Positions 37,552 through 45,807 of a DNA stretch of 64,000 nt are shown here, in pieces. Numbering within the stretch: the stretch's first letter is position 1; each line of letters begins with the position of its first letter. A program made the position numbers and the translations under genes. The DNA is from an uncultured Bacteroidales bacterium. Lineage in GTDB: Bacteria; Bacteroidota; Bacteroidia; Bacteroidales; Bacteroidaceae. The notes under the pieces are model-generated. The model ran no database searches. It saw only the letters and a list, made by a program, of their open reading frames with translations, and was not told where the DNA came from. Where the stretch lies: contig CADCIQ010000042.1 in the NCBI GenBank assembly GCA_902801425.1, forward strand, positions 1 through 64,000, given 5' to 3'.

Positions 37552-37639
37552 CGGAGAGAGGGGGATTCGAACCCCCGATACGCTTTTGACGTATACACGC
37601 TTTCCAGGCGTGCCTCTTAAGCCACTCGAGCATCTCTCC
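37552..37639 (-). tRNA. tRNA-Ser (GGA anticodon)
   Basis: On the minus strand the gene starts ggagaga and closes with tctctcc, forming a 7 bp acceptor stem. The anticodon arm is cacgc-ctggaaa-gcgtg with GGA. A long variable arm (tatacg..cgtata) marks a class II serine tRNA. The T-arm reads gggggttcgaatccccc, and the discriminator base is G. The 3-prime CCA is not encoded (caaaaa follows). Confidence 0.97.
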
Positions 37640-37731
37640 AATTGGGTTTAATGATTAAAGATTAATGATTAAAGATTGTTAGTATCAAAGCCTATTCCTT
37701 ATTCTATTAACCTTATTCCAATTAGCGAGTG

Positions 37732-37763
37732 CAAAGATATACAAAAAAATTGTAAACACCAAA
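37732..37763 (-). promoter_or_regulatory. Promoter of tRNA-Ser
   Basis: On the minus strand TTTG (37760-37763), a 20 bp spacer and TATCTTTG (37732-37739) match the Bacteroidetes consensus. The tRNA begins about 90 bases downstream. A gattaaagattaat direct repeat lies between. Confidence 0.7.
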
Positions 37764-37782
37764 TTTTTCTGAAAATTAAAAG

Positions 37783-37826
37783 CAAAAAGCCGAAGGCTCA
37801 TGCATGATTTACACAAGCCTTCGGCT
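37783..37826 (-). terminator. Terminator after outer-membrane protein gene
   Basis: The perfect 11 bp arms agccgaaggct (37788-37798) and agccttcggct (37816-37826) have a 17-base loop. On the minus strand they are followed by TTTTTGC. It lies 30 bp past the stop of the outer-membrane protein gene. Confidence 0.88.
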
Positions 37827-37855
37827 ACTATACGCCGAAACCGCCAATTTCAAAC

Positions 37856-38620
37856 TTAGAAGAACTTTCCGCGAAGAGATACCTTTAACACTGGATAGAT
37901 TGAGAAGAAATCCATGACGTCCTGTGTCTTAGTAGCTGTTGGAAAATTATACTTACTAAGAAGTTCACATTCATTGTCCGTCTTGTTATCGTAAATCTTA
38001 ACCTTACCATTCAACTGGCAACCAAGCTCTACACGGAAACCGAGATTGTTCTTTGGAACAAGACGACCATAACCAAGTCCGAAATATGGGCGGACGCTGT
38101 TCACACGTGCAGAACCATCAGCCTCATTACCATTAAGAGGAAGCATATACTTACCTACACGAACATACTTCTGGCCATCAGCCTCTTTTGTAGGATTCAA
38201 TGTGCCCTCAATTGAAGCCAGTTCCTTGCTCGCAAAAGAAACGCCTACAGCAACGAACAAATCAGAAGCAAAGCCTTCATTTGCTGCGAATGGATATACG
38301 CTACCCTTGAAATCAAGAGTTGCACGGTTAACCTTAGCCTTAGTATCCATTTCGCCTACATTATGCCTTGCTGGCACTCCGTCCTTGGTAGCTATGTAGA
38401 AAGCCTCACCTGACTCAGTACGAGCAAATCCTGGAGCCCAGTTCACGCCAAACTCAAGTTCTGCATACTTAGTCATGTCTGTAGCAATACCTACGTTAAT
38501 ACCTTCAGTACCGAAGCCTACGCCCCATCCAAGATGATTAGCTACACCTGTTTCCTCCTGAGCCATAACAGAAGTGAGCGACATAATCATCGCCAGTCCT
38601 GTAAGAATAAATTTCTTCAT
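37856..38620 (-). CDS. Outer-membrane beta-barrel protein, porin-like
   Basis: The start at 38620 (MKKFILTGLAMIMSLTSVMAQ) gives a proper signal peptide; an upstream in-frame start would add 33 residues that overlap the promoter. The mature protein has alternating beta strands (FKGSVYPFAANEGFASDLFVAVGVSF is one example region) with Gly and aromatic residues, ending LKVSLRGKFF with a terminal Phe as in barrel proteins. Length is 254 aa. No specific substrate can be read. It is monocistronic, with its own promoter and terminator. Confidence 0.8.
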   Translation of the reverse strand: MKKFILTGLAMIMSLTSVMAQEETGVANHLGWGVGFGTEGINVGIATDMTKYAELEFGVNWAPGFARTESGEAFYIATKDGVPARHNVGEMDTKAKVNRATLDFKGSVYPFAANEGFASDLFVAVGVSFASKELASIEGTLNPTKEADGQKYVRVGKYMLPLNGNEADGSARVNSVRPYFGLGYGRLVPKNNLGFRVELGCQLNGKVKIYDNKTDNECELLSKYNFPTATKTQDVMDFFSIYPVLKVSLRGKFF

Positions 38621-38662
38621 AAGAATAGTAAAATTTTTTACACTAATGATTATAAATTTCTG

Positions 38663-38694
38663 CAAAAGTACTGCAAAAAAACAAAACAAGCAAA
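38663..38694 (-). promoter_or_regulatory. Promoter of outer-membrane protein gene
   Basis: On the minus strand TTTG (38691-38694), a 20 bp spacer and TACTTTTG (38663-38670) fit the Bacteroidetes consensus. The start codon is about 40 bases downstream, which also supports the shorter start. Confidence 0.75.
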
Positions 38695-38918
38695 TTTTCG
38701 GGTGTGTTTTTTGCAACAAATCTACAAATCACGCAAAAAATCGTAGAAATAAGAAACCAAACCATCCTTTAGAGATTAATGCAACCTCGCTATAGGTTCA
38801 CTTCAAAACCGTTCCGGAACCATAGAATCATAGGAGGAAGAGCGGAGGAACAAATTAATTTTATGCGAAGCAAATCCATAGAGTTCATATTTATCATGCG
38901 TTTCCGTCATAATAACGC

Positions 38919-38952
38919 GAAAGCGCTCGGACTTCACAGTTCGGGCGCTTTC
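38919..38952. terminator. Hairpin downstream of the carboxylase operon
   Basis: Arms gaaagcgc (38919-38926) and gcgctttc (38945-38952) pair, with extra cgg/ccg-like pairing inside. It lies about 150 bp past the last gene of the carboxylase operon. The T-run is weak, so terminator function is only likely. Confidence 0.5.
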
Positions 38953-38997
38953 TTCATGACTAATAATCTACTTAATACAATACACAATACTTATTTC

Positions 38998-39090
38998 TAA
39001 TTTACAATTTACCATTTACTATATTCATTCTGACCTTTTTCAACATTGCCTTGATTGGCGAGAATTGTAATTTGTAAATGGTACATTGTA
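38998..39090. repeat. Palindromic AT-rich intergenic repeat
   Basis: The words ctaatttacaatttaccattt (split across 38998-39018) and aatttgtaaatggtac (39067-39082) are near complements. It ends a few bases from the stop of the carboxyltransferase gene, like other short-period palindromes in the window. Confidence 0.55.
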
Positions 39091-39098
39091 CATGTATT

Positions 39099-40541
39099 TT
39101 ACATCGGAATATTACCGTGCTTCTTCGGTGGGTTGCTCTGGTTCTTGTTGCGAGTCATCTCGAGAGCCTGAATGAGACGGATGCGGGTGTCGCATGGCTG
39201 GATGATCTCGTCGATATAACCGAGCTGTGCTGCTGACAACGGATTAGCGAACTTCTCCTTGTACTCCTCAATCTTCTCTGCACGCTCCTCTGGAGTAGCC
39301 TTGCGATAGAGGATGTTGCAAGCACCTTCTGCACCCATAACGGCAATCTCAGCCGTTGGATATGCGAGATTCACGTCAGCACCGATGCACTTTGAGTTCA
39401 TTACTATATAAGCACCACCGTAAGCCTTACGGGTGATGAGAGTAATCTTTGGAACGGTAGCCTCAGCGAAGGCATACACGATCTTTGCTCCGTGACGGAT
39501 GATTCCGTTGTGCTCCTGCTTAACACCTGGGAGGAAGCCTGGTACATCCTCTACGGCAATGAGAGGGATGTTGAAGCAGTCACAGAAGCGGATGAAACGA
39601 GCAGCCTTGTCGGATGCGTCGATATCAAGAGCACCAGCGAGATAGTTAGGCTGGTTAGCCACGAAACCAACTGTACGACCTGCTATGCGTCCGAAACCTA
39701 CCACGATATTCTTAGCAAACTCAGACTGCACCTCGAAGAAATACTGCTGGTCGCAGACAGGTTCGATGATGTCGTGAATGTCGTAAGGCATATTAGGATC
39801 GGTAGGCACCACGTTGTCAAGCTCATGACATACACGTGTTACCTCGTCGGTGATAGGGCGTACAGGTGCATCCTCCATATTGTTTGAAGGGATGAATCCG
39901 ATAAGCTCACGGATAGTCATCAGAGTCTCTTCATCATCATTGCAGATGAAGTGGCTAACACCACTAACAGAGTTATGAGTCTGTGCACCACCGAGGGTTT
40001 CCTTATCCACATCCTCGTTAGTAACGGCCTTAACCACGTTAGGACCAGTAACGAACATCTGGCTCTGTCCCTTCACCATGAGGATGAAGTCGGTAAGTGC
40101 TGGTGAATAGCAAGAACCACCTGCACAAGGCCCCATGATAGCACTGATCTGTGGGATAACACCACTTGCCATAACGTTACGACGGAAGATGTGTGCGAAG
40201 CCAGTAAGCGACTCTACACCTTCCTGAATACGTGCGCCACCAGAATCGTTGAGTCCGATGATAGGAGCACCATTCTTGAGTGCAAGATCCTGCACTTTGG
40301 CTATCTTTTGAGCGTTAGCAGCAGAGAGTGAGCCTCCGAGCACGCTGAAATCAAAAGCATATACGAATACAATACGACCGTCAATCTTTCCGTAGCCCGA
40401 AATGACACCATCGCCCTCGAAGCGCTTCTGGTCCATTCCGAAATCGTTGCAACGATGTACAACGTGCTTATCCATCTCGACAAAAGTACCCTTGTCGAGC
40501 AGGGTTTCTATTCTCTCTCTTGCTGTAAGTTTATTCTGCAT
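39099..40541 (-). CDS. Acyl-CoA carboxylase carboxyltransferase subunit (propionyl/methylmalonyl-CoA type)
   Basis: It moves carboxyl between biotin and an acyl-CoA, probably propionyl-CoA/methylmalonyl-CoA. Two crotonase-like halves are seen: GGARIQEGVESL and GPCAGGSCYSPAL in the first, and PGFLPGVKQEHNGIIRHGAKI with KAYGGAYIVM in the second. At 480 aa it lacks roughly 30 residues of the usual N-terminus. The ATG follows a strong GGAGG inside the carrier gene, with an 11 bp overlap, so the short start appears genuine. It is third in the operon after the biotin carboxylase and carrier. Confidence 0.93.
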   Translation of the reverse strand: MQNKLTARERIETLLDKGTFVEMDKHVVHRCNDFGMDQKRFEGDGVISGYGKIDGRIVFVYAFDFSVLGGSLSAANAQKIAKVQDLALKNGAPIIGLNDSGGARIQEGVESLTGFAHIFRRNVMASGVIPQISAIMGPCAGGSCYSPALTDFILMVKGQSQMFVTGPNVVKAVTNEDVDKETLGGAQTHNSVSGVSHFICNDDEETLMTIRELIGFIPSNNMEDAPVRPITDEVTRVCHELDNVVPTDPNMPYDIHDIIEPVCDQQYFFEVQSEFAKNIVVGFGRIAGRTVGFVANQPNYLAGALDIDASDKAARFIRFCDCFNIPLIAVEDVPGFLPGVKQEHNGIIRHGAKIVYAFAEATVPKITLITRKAYGGAYIVMNSKCIGADVNLAYPTAEIAVMGAEGACNILYRKATPEERAEKIEEYKEKFANPLSAAQLGYIDEIIQPCDTRIRLIQALEMTRNKNQSNPPKKHGNIPM

Positions 40542-41049
40542 TTTCTACCTCCAGTTTAATAAGAACCTGTTCTGCGCGAACTGAATCACCCTCTGCGATG
40601 AGGACATCCTTAATAGAGCAATCTGTAGCCACCTTGTAGTTTGACTGCATCTTCATAGCCTCCATGGTGAAGAGCGTGTCGCCAGCCTTCACCTTGTCGC
40701 CCTTCTTCACATACACCTTAACGATTTTGCAAGGCATAGGAGCGGTAACGGTATCAGCCTGAATTGCATCACCCTGATGTTTGCGCATTCTCATATACTT
40801 AGCCTGAGAATCGAGGATATCGATCTTATAGGCAGAGTAGTTGAGGTTTACTGTATAGTGTTTGCCACCCTCACCCTTGATGAGTTCGGCATTATAGGAG
40901 TTGCCTCCGTAGATAAGTGAGCATGTGCCATTCTGAAGCATAGCGATATCGACATCATAAACCTTTCCGTCGATGCTGATGCTCACCTTGTTTCCCTCCT
41001 TGCTCAGAAGAGTCACTTCCTGTATTTTGTTTCCAACTTGAATTTCCAA
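40531..41049 (-). CDS. Biotin carboxyl carrier protein subunit
   Basis: It carries biotin for the acyl-CoA carboxylase. The C-terminal biotinyl domain has the biotinylation motif EAMKMQS (Lys near residue 138). The N-terminal 100 residues are beta-rich, as in sodium-pump and propionyl-CoA carboxylase carriers. The start is unusual. No ATG is available, and the frame opens with TTG (41047-41049) directly against a GC-rich palindromic repeat whose GGGGGGAGAGG would act as ribosome-binding site. It is 172 aa long. The next in-frame Met is far inside the protein. Confidence 0.9.
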   Translation of the reverse strand: MEIQVGNKIQEVTLLSKEGNKVSISIDGKVYDVDIAMLQNGTCSLIYGGNSYNAELIKGEGGKHYTVNLNYSAYKIDILDSQAKYMRMRKHQGDAIQADTVTAPMPCKIVKVYVKKGDKVKAGDTLFTMEAMKMQSNYKVATDCSIKDVLIAEGDSVRAEQVLIKLEVENAE

Positions 41050-41208
41050 GGCCTCTCCCCCCGCCCTCCCCCGTAGGGAGGGAGCCGGATTGCTAAAAGG
41101 GGGCTTATCCCGATTTGTTTCTTATTTTATGAGCCAATCCCCTCGCCATCAAAAGCCGAACTGGCGTCAGCGGCTCCCTCCCTACGGGGGAGGGCGGGGG
41201 GAGAGGCC
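41050..41208. repeat. GC-rich palindromic element, copy 1
   Basis: The perfect 38 bp inverted arms 41050-41087 and 41171-41208 surround an 83 bp core. The arms are identical to those at 56992-57029 and 57122-57159. The element lies between two same-direction carboxylase genes, with one end touching the TTG start of the carrier and the other 7 bp from the biotin carboxylase stop. Confidence 0.95.
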
Positions 41209-41214
41209 GTTTTG

Positions 41215-42729
41215 TTACACCCTCAGTACTCCCTTCTGCAATCCGAATGCACGCCATCTGCTGATAGCAGAACCGTCATTCGTAGGACTTACAGATGAGT
41301 TCTCCTCAAGGTTCATGAGATAATCAATGTATGCTGCAATGACAGCCATTGGCTCTGAGTCGTTCTTGAAGCCAGAACGTGGACGCAGACGCTCCTCGTT
41401 GCGCTCAATGAAGTGGGTGTTGTAGTTACCCTCCTTGAACTCTGGAACGTCGATGATACGACGCAGATAGCGGATATTGGTTGTCAGACCTGTTATCTTG
41501 TACTCATAGAGCACACGACGCATTCTCTCAATGGCATACTCACGGGTTGTTGCCCAAACGATAAGCTTACCAATCATTGGGTCGTAGTGAACAGGGATCT
41601 CATAGCCCTCATAAACGTATGAATCGATACGTGTTCCGATACCATGTGGCTCGGTGAGCTGCTGTATCACGCCTGGTGATGGCATAAAGTTATGCTCGGT
41701 ATCCTCGGCACAGATACGGCACTCGATAGCGTGACCATGCTGACGAAGGTCTTCCTGCTTGTAGCGAAGTGGCTGACCGTCAGCAACGCGAATCTGCTCC
41801 TTAACAAGGTCAACGCCTACTACCTCCTCTGTGATAGGATGCTCCACCTGAAGACGGGTGTTCATCTCAAGGAAATAGAACTTATGGTTCTTGTCAACAA
41901 GGAACTCGATGGTACCAGCACCCACATAGCCAACAGCCTTTGCAGCTGCTACGGCCTTGGCACCCATCTCCATACGGAGGTTGTAGTCAAGGAATGGTGA
42001 TGGTGACTCTTCAACTACCTTCTGGTGACGACGCTGAACAGAGCACTCACGATCGTAGAGGTGAACCACGTTGCCGTGCTTGTCACCGAGAATCTGGAAC
42101 TCGATGTGATGAGGTTCCTCAACGAATTTCTCGATATATACGGTATCGTCGCCGAAGCCTGAACGAGCCTCGCCACGAGCTGCATTATACATCTCTACGA
42201 CATCCTCTTCACGCTCAATGAGACGCATACCCTTACCACCGCCTCCCATGCTTGCCTTCAGCATAACAGGGAAACCGATCTTACGTGCTACCTCGATAGC
42301 CTCTTCGGCACTCTTCAGCGGTTCTTCAGTTCCTGGCACAACGGGTACACCAGCCTTGATCATAGTCTGACGAGCGCTAATCTTATCACCCATCAAATCC
42401 ATGGTCTCAGGCTTTGGACCAATGAACACAAATCCTTCTGCCTCGCAACGGCGGGCAAACTCGGAGTTCTCCGAAAGGAAGCCATAACCAGGGTGGATGG
42501 CATCCACCTGATGCTTGTGGGCAGCCTCAAGGATGTGATCAATGTTCAAATAACTGTCAGAGCTTTGCGCCCCTCCAATACATTCTGCCTCGTTGGCGAA
42601 TAACACGTGGCGTGACAGGCGATCGGCAGTGCTATAAACCGCAACAGAGCGTATGCCCATCTCATAGCATGAACGCATCACGCGTATTGCTATTTCACCA
42701 CGATTAGCAACAAGTACTTTTCTAATCAT
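41215..42729 (-). CDS. Biotin carboxylase subunit of acyl-CoA carboxylase (AccC-like)
   Basis: It makes carboxybiotin from bicarbonate and ATP. The start MIRKVLVANRGEIAIRVMRS (42729) matches the conserved AccC N-terminus; a longer frame adds 21 residues running into the riboswitch. The ATP-grasp loop KASMGGGGKGMR, the catalytic region MNTRLQVEHPITE and the C-terminal biotin carboxylase domain are all present. At 504 aa it is longer than E. coli AccC (449 aa), as in propionyl-CoA carboxylases. It heads the three-gene operon, which has a cobalamin riboswitch in its leader. Confidence 0.95.
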   Translation of the reverse strand: MIRKVLVANRGEIAIRVMRSCYEMGIRSVAVYSTADRLSRHVLFANEAECIGGAQSSDSYLNIDHILEAAHKHQVDAIHPGYGFLSENSEFARRCEAEGFVFIGPKPETMDLMGDKISARQTMIKAGVPVVPGTEEPLKSAEEAIEVARKIGFPVMLKASMGGGGKGMRLIEREEDVVEMYNAARGEARSGFGDDTVYIEKFVEEPHHIEFQILGDKHGNVVHLYDRECSVQRRHQKVVEESPSPFLDYNLRMEMGAKAVAAAKAVGYVGAGTIEFLVDKNHKFYFLEMNTRLQVEHPITEEVVGVDLVKEQIRVADGQPLRYKQEDLRQHGHAIECRICAEDTEHNFMPSPGVIQQLTEPHGIGTRIDSYVYEGYEIPVHYDPMIGKLIVWATTREYAIERMRRVLYEYKITGLTTNIRYLRRIIDVPEFKEGNYNTHFIERNEERLRPRSGFKNDSEPMAVIAAYIDYLMNLEENSSVSPTNDGSAISRWRAFGLQKGVLRV

Positions 42730-42794
42730 GTATAAATATTTATGTGTTTCCGTCAATGCCCGTGATCCCGCGGACACGCGTTTAAATCGCAAAT

Positions 42795-42940
42795 GGCAGG
42801 TCTTCTGACTTTATCCTTATCCGACACGTCTTCCCGGACAACAATCCAGTGACTTATTGTGTCGGAGTTGCAAGAAAGGACTCACAGCATCGGGTAATGT
42901 TGCAGATTCTCACTGCATTCCCGTCTTAGCTCCGACGCGT
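42795..42940 (-). promoter_or_regulatory. Cobalamin (B12) riboswitch
   Basis: Read on the minus strand, conserved core blocks appear in order. First comes gggaatgcagtgagaatctg with its paired tgcaacattacccgatgctg region (P3-P6), then ccgggaagacg, and last the B12 box aagtcagaagacctgcc (42795-42811). This matches the E. coli btuB pattern block for block. It lies about 65 bases upstream of the biotin carboxylase start. In most cases cobalamin binding lowers expression of the gene that follows. Confidence 0.93.
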
Positions 42941-43017
42941 GCATTAGTTAATGCGCACAGTATTAATTAATACGAAATGCAGCATGAACATGCGACGGTG
43001 AAGAACCAAATGCGGTG

Positions 43018-43048
43018 CAAAGATATAAAGAATTATTGAACTAACCAA
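43018..43048 (-). promoter_or_regulatory. Promoter of the riboswitch-carboxylase operon
   Basis: On the minus strand TTGG (43045-43048), a 19 bp spacer and TATCTTTG (43018-43025) match the Bacteroidetes consensus. A transcript starting near 43010 would carry the whole riboswitch in a leader of about 280 bases. Confidence 0.75.
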
Positions 43049-43127
43049 GAAAATCGCGAAAAAAACAAAAAAAGCAGAAAAAAAGGTGAACTTTCCCACA
43101 TTACAGACCTTAGTTTACATAACACAC

Positions 43128-43163
43128 AAAAAGTGCCCTTGCATGATTGCAAAGGCACTTTTA
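43128..43163 (-). terminator. Terminator after the 59-residue peptide gene
   Basis: Arms aaaagtgcc (43129-43137) and ggcactttt (43154-43162) pair, extended inward by ttgca/tgcaa. On the minus strand the hairpin ends in a TTTTT run. It lies about 50 bp beyond the small ORF stop and ends the two-gene unit. Confidence 0.88.
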
Positions 43164-43210
43164 GCTATAAGCCTATAATAAAATTCCATAAGAATATAGA
43201 AACATCATTC

Positions 43211-43390
43211 TTACCAACCCTCAGTTACTACATCCGGGTCACTGTCATCATCCGTCTCAGGAACTACCAGTTTGCTGTTCATACCATATTTATCCACCAA
43301 ACTTGCAGCTAGCAGACAGCTACGATGCTTAAGCTCGTGCTCCTTCATTGAAGGTTTCTCGTATGTCTTCTTTGTCTTCATTATTTTCAT
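43211..43390 (-). CDS. 59-residue conserved-style small peptide, possible peptide precursor
   Basis: The ORF reads MKIMKTKKTYEKPSMKEHEL at its start and ends DDDSDPDVVTEGW. The ATG follows aggagataaaaca, a good ribosome-binding site, 13 bp after the stop of the secreted-protein gene, so both lie on one transcript ending at a good terminator. The pattern Tyr-x-Lys-Pro followed by Leu-Leu-Ala-Ala-Ser and a short acidic tail is one I recall from many short Prevotella/Bacteroides proteins of unknown function. It has no signal peptide. A second Met at residue 4 could be the start. Function is unknown. Confidence 0.7.
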   Translation of the reverse strand: MKIMKTKKTYEKPSMKEHELKHRSCLLAASLVDKYGMNSKLVVPETDDDSDPDVVTEGW

Positions 43391-43405
43391 TGTTTTATCT
43401 CCTCC

Positions 43406-45145
43406 TTAATGCCTATTCATTATCACTTTCTTACCATTCACTATATAGATGCCGTTAGACGGATTAGCCACACGGCGTCCCTGAAGGTCATATACCTTAT
43501 CGTCACCCTCGTTGCCACCAATCTTATTCATCTCTACGCCTGTAGCAGTTTCTTCAAAGGTGAAGAATGAGCGAGCATTAGCAGAGCCATCATAAACCAG
43601 ATATGCCTTATTCATACCGATAGTACCAGTACTGCTAAGTTTATAGAAGCCAACACCCTTTGATTGACTATAGCTCAGCACATATGCATTGCCCGGATTC
43701 GTAATGCTGACAGAAGTTCCTTTAAGGCTATTGTCACTATAATCGGCAGAGCTTTCGTATTTTGTCTTACTCATCACGATATTACCATTCGTACTCTTCA
43801 ACACCACGCCCTGTCCCTTGGTCACGATGCGGTCTTCTATCTCTGTCATTGTAATATCTGTACCAGACAAATTCACCTTAAACACTTGTGTACCCTCTGG
43901 AGCCTGATAGTTGCAGGCATTGCTATAGAAGGTAGTCCAACAAGCATCATCAACTTTCTTTGCAGCCACCTCAATCGTGGTTGGAGCTAACTTTCTCTTG
44001 TAATAAACCGTAACCTTATCAATACACACTTGATTATCACCGACTCCAGAATGTGAAAGCGTCAGGGTTGATGAATTGACATTATTTACAGTCCAGTTTG
44101 TACCACTACCCTCAATAACACCATAATCACTTTTTGGCTTTTGTGTACTGGGTTGATACAAGTACAAATTCACTTTCGAGATTTCCACACCACTATTGGC
44201 AGTTATTGTAACAGTCTTACCATGAGAAATCTTACCACCAAAAACATCCCTTAATTCGCCTGTTACCGCAACACTCTCGCATGACATAGTGAAATTAGTC
44301 TCTTGAGAATCACTCGCTACTGAGATAGTTTCTTCTCCCTCAGTCATCTCAACGTAATACACTTTGATGCTTTTAATCTTCACAGTTCCAGTTCCAGAGT
44401 TAGATATTGACAGACTTGATGAATTGACATTATTTATAGTCCAGTCTTTATCACTACCCTCAACATCACCAGCAGTACTCTCTATTGGAGAACCATTATT
44501 GCCACTAAGCACAAAATCAACTTTTAGAATTTTCACATTATTTTTTGCTGTTATGTCAACAGCATTACCATTTGCAATATAATAACCATCTCCAGTTCCA
44601 TTGCCAGTTATCGTAACATTGCGTCCAAGATAGGAAGGCACGCCATAGATAGAGAAAGATTCTGTTTGCACATATTCGTCCATAACAAAGGCGTTGCTAT
44701 TCTCATTACTTCCGCCATTATTATTTTCATTGTTTCCAGATTCATAATAGACAGTTATTTCAGAAATCTGAAAAAAATAATCATCAGCATCACCCGTAAT
44801 TTTCAAAGAAGACGCATTTACATCAGATATTTCACATTCTCCAACACTTCCTACCGTAGCCACAACTTTTCCTTTCCCAAAGCCAATGGTGAACTTAACC
44901 TTCGTGATTATCTCACCATTTTTTGCCTTTATACTCAAGTAATTTTGGTAGCCATATTCATCCTCATGTATATACAGGCCATCACCATCAGCATACGCTC
45001 CTGAAACAATGAAATGCTCTGTAATTATCTCGGGAGTTTCCCATCCATCCTGAGAATCAGTAAAGCTGAAGGTTTCAAACTCCTCTGCCAACGCGCTTGA
45101 TATAGACATAAGCAGCATGGCAAAAACAAAAAATATTTTTTTCAT
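43406..45145 (-). CDS. Secreted repeat protein with Prevotella-type C-terminal sorting tail
   Basis: The signal peptide is MKKIFFVFAMLLMSISSALA. At least three related beta-rich segments follow, each ending in an NVNSSSLSISNSGTG-like then IKVYYV-like pattern (near residues 110-140, 240-270 and 350-385). The C-terminus DKVYDLQGRRVANPSNGIYI is the sorting-tail form common in Prevotella proteins exported by the type IX system. Length is 579 aa. No catalytic motif is seen, so an adhesive or surface role is possible. The 59-residue peptide gene follows directly. Confidence 0.85.
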   Translation of the reverse strand: MKKIFFVFAMLLMSISSALAEEFETFSFTDSQDGWETPEIITEHFIVSGAYADGDGLYIHEDEYGYQNYLSIKAKNGEIITKVKFTIGFGKGKVVATVGSVGECEISDVNASSLKITGDADDYFFQISEITVYYESGNNENNNGGSNENSNAFVMDEYVQTESFSIYGVPSYLGRNVTITGNGTGDGYYIANGNAVDITAKNNVKILKVDFVLSGNNGSPIESTAGDVEGSDKDWTINNVNSSSLSISNSGTGTVKIKSIKVYYVEMTEGEETISVASDSQETNFTMSCESVAVTGELRDVFGGKISHGKTVTITANSGVEISKVNLYLYQPSTQKPKSDYGVIEGSGTNWTVNNVNSSTLTLSHSGVGDNQVCIDKVTVYYKRKLAPTTIEVAAKKVDDACWTTFYSNACNYQAPEGTQVFKVNLSGTDITMTEIEDRIVTKGQGVVLKSTNGNIVMSKTKYESSADYSDNSLKGTSVSITNPGNAYVLSYSQSKGVGFYKLSSTGTIGMNKAYLVYDGSANARSFFTFEETATGVEMNKIGGNEGDDKVYDLQGRRVANPSNGIYIVNGKKVIMNRH

Positions 45146-45374
45146 AATTGAAAGGTATATGTTTAATAACAGTTCGTTACCCTAACATTCAATCGCCTCA
45201 AAATCAACAACTCCATCAGAGATTTGCCTACAGAAACCTAACTTCGGGATTTTTAATCAAACAAATGATTCTCCGTATTCATGTAACTGCAATATGTAAC
45301 CGTCTTATATGGAAAGTATCTTTTTCAAACAAAAATGCTAACATTCAGTACCGAGACAGAATATATTTCAAGTG

Positions 45375-45382
45375 CAAAGATA
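45375..45382 (-). promoter_or_regulatory. Candidate promoter -7 element of the secreted-protein gene
   Basis: On the minus strand TATCTTTG (45375-45382) matches TAnnTTTG. No clear TTTG lies at the -33 position. The distance to the start codon is about 230 bases, giving a long leader with no recognised motif. Confidence 0.45.
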
Positions 45383-45625
45383 GCAAAAAAAATTAATAAA
45401 CACTAATTTAATTGTTAATTTTATTTATAAATCCCCTAAAAATTTTAATTTTTACTCATTTTTCATCAGTTTTCAGGAATTTTAAGCAATAAACATCGCA
45501 ATACCGTCTTTCATCCAAATACAATATTTGATATTTTCATCATAGACGAATTACAAGAAAAAAGCCTTCACCTCCCTTAATATCTTTGATATCATCTCTT
45601 TTCGGCTTATAGCAATCAAAGAGGG

Positions 45626-45657
45626 CGAACATTCACGCCACGTGAACATCCGCCCAA
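45626..45657 (-). terminator. Candidate terminator after gltBD
   Basis: Arms gggcgaacattcacg and cgtgaacatccgccc pair with small mismatches. On the minus strand the hairpin is followed by a short T-rich stretch (CTCTTTG). It lies about 150 bp past the gltD stop, beyond a palindromic repeat. Confidence 0.6.
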
Positions 45658-45701
45658 AGGTGTTTATTTGAGATATTTGGGAATGGATCTCCAGTATTAA
45701 A

Positions 45702-45807
45702 TTTTAAAATGAAAAATTATAAAATGAAAAATACAGGTTTGTATTTATCGCGAAGAGTATCAATGAACAATACTATCTTGTATTTTTCACTTTTCATTTT
45801 TCATTTA
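45702..45807. repeat. Palindrome of aaaatgaaaaat words reaching into the gltD stop
   Basis: The left part (45706-45737) repeats aaaatgaaaaat, and the right part (45777-45807) carries the complement atttttcacttttcattttt. The right arm includes the gltD stop codon. It is another short-period palindromic element, and similar words occur at 228-262 and 878-907. Confidence 0.7.
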
